Assembly: GCF_001689125.2 (NCBI RefSeq)
Contig: NZ_CP015405.2
Location: forward strand, 277,001 to 341,000
Direction of reading: 5' to 3'
DNA length: 64,000 bases
Origin: Blautia pseudococcoides
Lineage (GTDB): Bacteria > Bacillota > Clostridia > Lachnospirales > Lachnospiraceae
Shown here: positions 63,677-64,000 of the stretch, piece by piece
Layout of the letters: every line of letters begins with the position of its first letter
Numbering within the stretch: the stretch's first letter is position 1
The notes under the pieces: generated by a model
Told to the model about the DNA's origin: nothing
Seen by the model: the letters and a program-made list of their open reading frames with translations, nothing else
Databases searched by the model: none
Position numbers and translations under genes: made by a program

Positions 63677-64000
63677 TTACACATCCTCTATAAAATGGAC
63701 AGGATACTGTTCCCAGTATTTTTTAAATACACGGTCTTTCTGTCCGTCAAGATTAAGCTGATACATGCGGAATGTGACAGGGATATTTTTAGGCTGCCAC
63801 TGTTCCACATAGGAATACTGATACGTCATTCCGATTTTTTTCATTACGTCCCCGCTTCTGGGATTTTTTACATCGTGGGTGGCAGTGATGAACGGGAGAC
63901 CCTGGGTTTTCAGGAGTTCCACTACAGCGTGGCAGGCCTCTGTCATGATACCTTTATGCCAGAAGTCTTTTCGCAGCCCGTATCCGAGATCCCGGCTTTC
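63677..64000 (-). CDS. GNAT-family N-acetyltransferase, C-terminal part (cut by window edge)
   Basis: The minus-strand frame is open to the right edge: LGYGLRKDFWHKGIMTEAC, the acetyl-CoA-binding region of GNAT enzymes, then FITATHDVKNPRSGDVMKKIGM and YVEQWQPKNIPVTFRMYQLN. It resembles the RimJ/RimL group. The N-terminal half lies outside the window. About 50 bases separate its stop from the start of the AraC gene, so the two may be co-transcribed. Substrate unknown. Confidence 0.88.
   Translation of the reverse strand, partial: ESRDLGYGLRKDFWHKGIMTEACHAVVELLKTQGLPFITATHDVKNPRSGDVMKKIGMTYQYSYVEQWQPKNIPVTFRMYQLNLDGQKDRVFKKYWEQYPVHFIEDV

Noticed and set aside
1..64000. CRISPR arrays, tRNA or rRNA genes, integrases, full IS elements
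   Set aside because: No regularly spaced repeats, no cloverleaf or rRNA sequence recognised, and no transposase or recombinase domains found in any frame.

Overview
The window looks like chromosome of a spore-forming, gut-type member of the Lachnospiraceae (Blautia-like Clostridia). Three things point there: about half G+C with strong AGGAGG-type ribosome sites; dipicolinate synthase genes spoVFA/spoVFB behind a sigma-K-like promoter; and many sugar ABC importers without their own ATPase, each paired with LacI, AraC or YesMN-type regulators. No rRNA, tRNA, CRISPR array, integrase or intact transposase was seen. The genus call is inference.

Layout. 1-4600: YesN/YesM two-component system with two sugar-binding proteins but no transporter. 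4729-5913: lone HNH nuclease. 6196-9043: BceAB-like ABC transporter, followed by a relic of a LytTR-type response regulator. 9582-17341: LacI-type regulator and a partial myo-inositol operon, iolG-iolI-transporter-iolE-iolH; the transporter is a GPH symporter fused in frame to a cytidylate-kinase-like domain. 17566-19329: a gene graveyard with a GGDEF/EAL/ABC-2 chimera, a shrunken iolH copy and an Rpn-like tail. 19499-23686: lantibiotic-immunity ABC transporter (F-E-G) with its two-component system. 23894-27763: AlkZ-related protein, degenerate-GGDEF/EAL/PAS protein, TrmO. 27969-32293 (minus strand): asnB, spoVFB, spoVFA and an AraC regulator. 32523-33368: a DapF-like protein lacking both catalytic cysteines. 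33855-43542: AraC-controlled galactoside operon (ABC importer, GH2 and GH42 beta-galactosidases). 43645-47448: HD-domain pseudogene, lrgAB, cytidylate-kinase-like protein, two half-size chromate transporters, CDP-alcohol phosphatidyltransferase. 47584-50295: two LacI regulators and a broken methyltransferase. 50728-61104: a second sugar operon (ABC importer, DUF5060/DUF4038 glycosidase, LacI, fucose/arabinose-isomerase-like enzyme, split transketolase, FGGY kinase). 61105-64000: a structured inverted-repeat element, a DMT permease, an AraC regulator and a GNAT acetyltransferase cut by the window edge.

How the genes work together. The most interesting system is 50728-61104. Importer, cytoplasmic apiosidase-family glycosidase, aldose isomerase, sugar kinase and two-subunit transketolase match the step order of transketolase-type D-apiose catabolism, so I propose a locus that imports apiose-containing glycosides whole and splits them inside the cell. 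The inositol cluster covers import, dehydrogenation, isomerisation and dehydration but lacks iolD, iolB, iolC, iolJ and iolA, so the later steps must be elsewhere or differ. The 33855-43542 operon is a complete galactoside import and hydrolysis unit except for the shared ATPase. Several loci show recent decay (internal deletions, frameshifts, a 19-bp duplication), which suggests active small-scale rearrangement.
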